From the NCBI GenBank assembly GCA_963759735.1, contig CAVXAF010000012.1, forward strand, positions 248,001 through 312,000: a stretch of 64,000 bases of DNA, in the 5' to 3' direction. The position numbers and the translations under genes are program-made. A model generated the notes under the pieces. That model was not told the origin of the DNA, made no database searches, and saw only the letters and a program-made list of their open reading frames with translations. Shown here piece after piece: positions 63,530 to 64,000 of this stretch (within the stretch, counting starts at the first letter, position 1; each line of letters starts with the position of its first letter). The DNA comes from Hyphomicrobium_A sp963759735 (GTDB lineage: Bacteria > Pseudomonadota > Alphaproteobacteria > Rhizobiales > Hyphomicrobiaceae).

Positions 63530-64000
63530 ATGGCGACGACGGCGGCGGTGATCGTGGCGGCGGGACGCGGTACGCGGGCCCGCAGTAGCGGATCGCTACC
63601 CAAACAGTACCATCTGCTGGCGGGAATGCCGGTTCTCGCCCACTCCTTGCGTGCCCTCACCGGCCACCCGCAGGTGGACACGACCATTGTCGTCTACAAC
63701 CCCGAAGATACAGGGGCTTACGAGCAGGCCGCAGCCTACTGCCCCGCCCCGTTGCCGCCTCCCGTGCCGGGCGGCGCGACGCGCCAGGCCTCGGTTCTGG
63801 CGGGCCTTGAAGCCTTGGCGGGGAACCCACCCGAGCGCGTCCTCATCCACGACGCGGCGAGGCCCTTCCTGACCCCCGATCTGATCGCCGATTTGATCGC
63901 CGCCCTCGATACCTGCGCCGGCGCCATCGCCGCCGAGCCGGTCAGCGACACGCTGAAGCAGGCAGCCGCCGACGGCACGATCACCCGCACCGTCGATCGC
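63530..64000 (+). CDS. ispD: 2-C-methyl-D-erythritol 4-phosphate cytidylyltransferase domain (IspD or fused IspDF), truncated by window edge
   Basis: The frame is open from ATG 63530 (VIVAAGRGTRARSSGS, then PKQY) to the window end, 157 codons. Nucleotidyltransferase motif AAGRGTR with LPKQY, then GGATRQASVLAGLEAL and LIHDAARPFLT are the IspD signature. In most Hyphomicrobiales this gene is a bifunctional ispDF fusion; the IspF part would lie beyond base 64000. An in-frame GTG lies at 63518. It is divergent from dusB, as is usual in this group. Confidence 0.93.
   Translation, partial: MATTAAVIVAAGRGTRARSSGSLPKQYHLLAGMPVLAHSLRALTGHPQVDTTIVVYNPEDTGAYEQAAAYCPAPLPPPVPGGATRQASVLAGLEALAGNPPERVLIHDAARPFLTPDLIADLIAALDTCAGAIAAEPVSDTLKQAAADGTITRTVDR

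Overview
The window is a stretch of GC-rich chromosome from an alphaproteobacterium, most likely of the order Hyphomicrobiales (Rhizobiales). The evidence is gene order: purF-cvpA-radA-alr-dnaB-rplI-rpsR-rpsF, the fabD-fabG-acpP-fabF-mltG-yicC-gmk series, rsmA-pdxA-surA-lptD-lptG-lptF-pepA, and dusB-ntrB-ntrC-ntrY-ntrX followed by hfq-hflX, with an ispD-type gene divergent from dusB. Nearly every gene is core metabolism or cell-envelope biogenesis. I see no prophage, transposase, CRISPR array, toxin-antitoxin pair or defence island, and I found no convincing undescribed multi-gene system.

Layout. 1-3019 (minus): a periplasmic PaoABC-type molybdenum aldehyde oxidoreductase, cut by the window's left edge. 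3437-3526: tRNA-Ser(UGA), with a phased 10-nt repeat at its 3' side. 3702-11223 (plus): rlpA (frame broken), a D,D-carboxypeptidase, then an overlapping run tmk-holB, metG-tatD-MBL hydrolase. 11229-21264 (minus): an SDR, purF, cvpA, radA (frame broken), alr, dnaB, and the ribosomal operon rpsF-rpsR-DUF2232-rplI, whose S6 carries a long Gly/Arg-rich tail. 21629-23375: five small hypothetical genes, one frame-broken. 23631-33613 (plus): type II fatty-acid synthesis genes (fabD, fabG, acpP, fabF), mltG, yicC, gmk, two tandem secreted lipase-family hydrolases and a YqhA-family membrane protein. 33618-41766 (minus): rsmA, pdxA, surA, lptD, lptG, lptF, an outer-membrane assembly block. 42151-52871: pepA (frame broken), two frame-broken unknown genes, a DUF2306 protein, mazG, an APC permease, a DEAD-box helicase (frame broken), several small secreted proteins and a nucleoside deaminase. 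53054-63363 (minus): hflX, hfq, a D-amino-acid aminotransferase, and the two nitrogen-type two-component pairs ntrYX and ntrBC with dusB. 63530 onward (plus): the start of ispD or ispDF.

The most striking window-wide observation is seven genes whose coding sequence is split by a single-base shift (rlpA, radA, a small hypothetical, pepA, an unknown membrane protein, an unknown secreted protein, a DEAD-box helicase). Several are normally essential or near-universal and both halves keep intact motifs, so sequence or assembly error is the simplest reading, with recent decay as the alternative. Other points of interest are intergenic structures: a long imperfect hairpin between dat and ntrX, an inverted repeat with tandem 9-mers between dnaB and rplI, a perfect AT palindrome downstream of pepA, and a hairpin directly in front of the helicase start codon.
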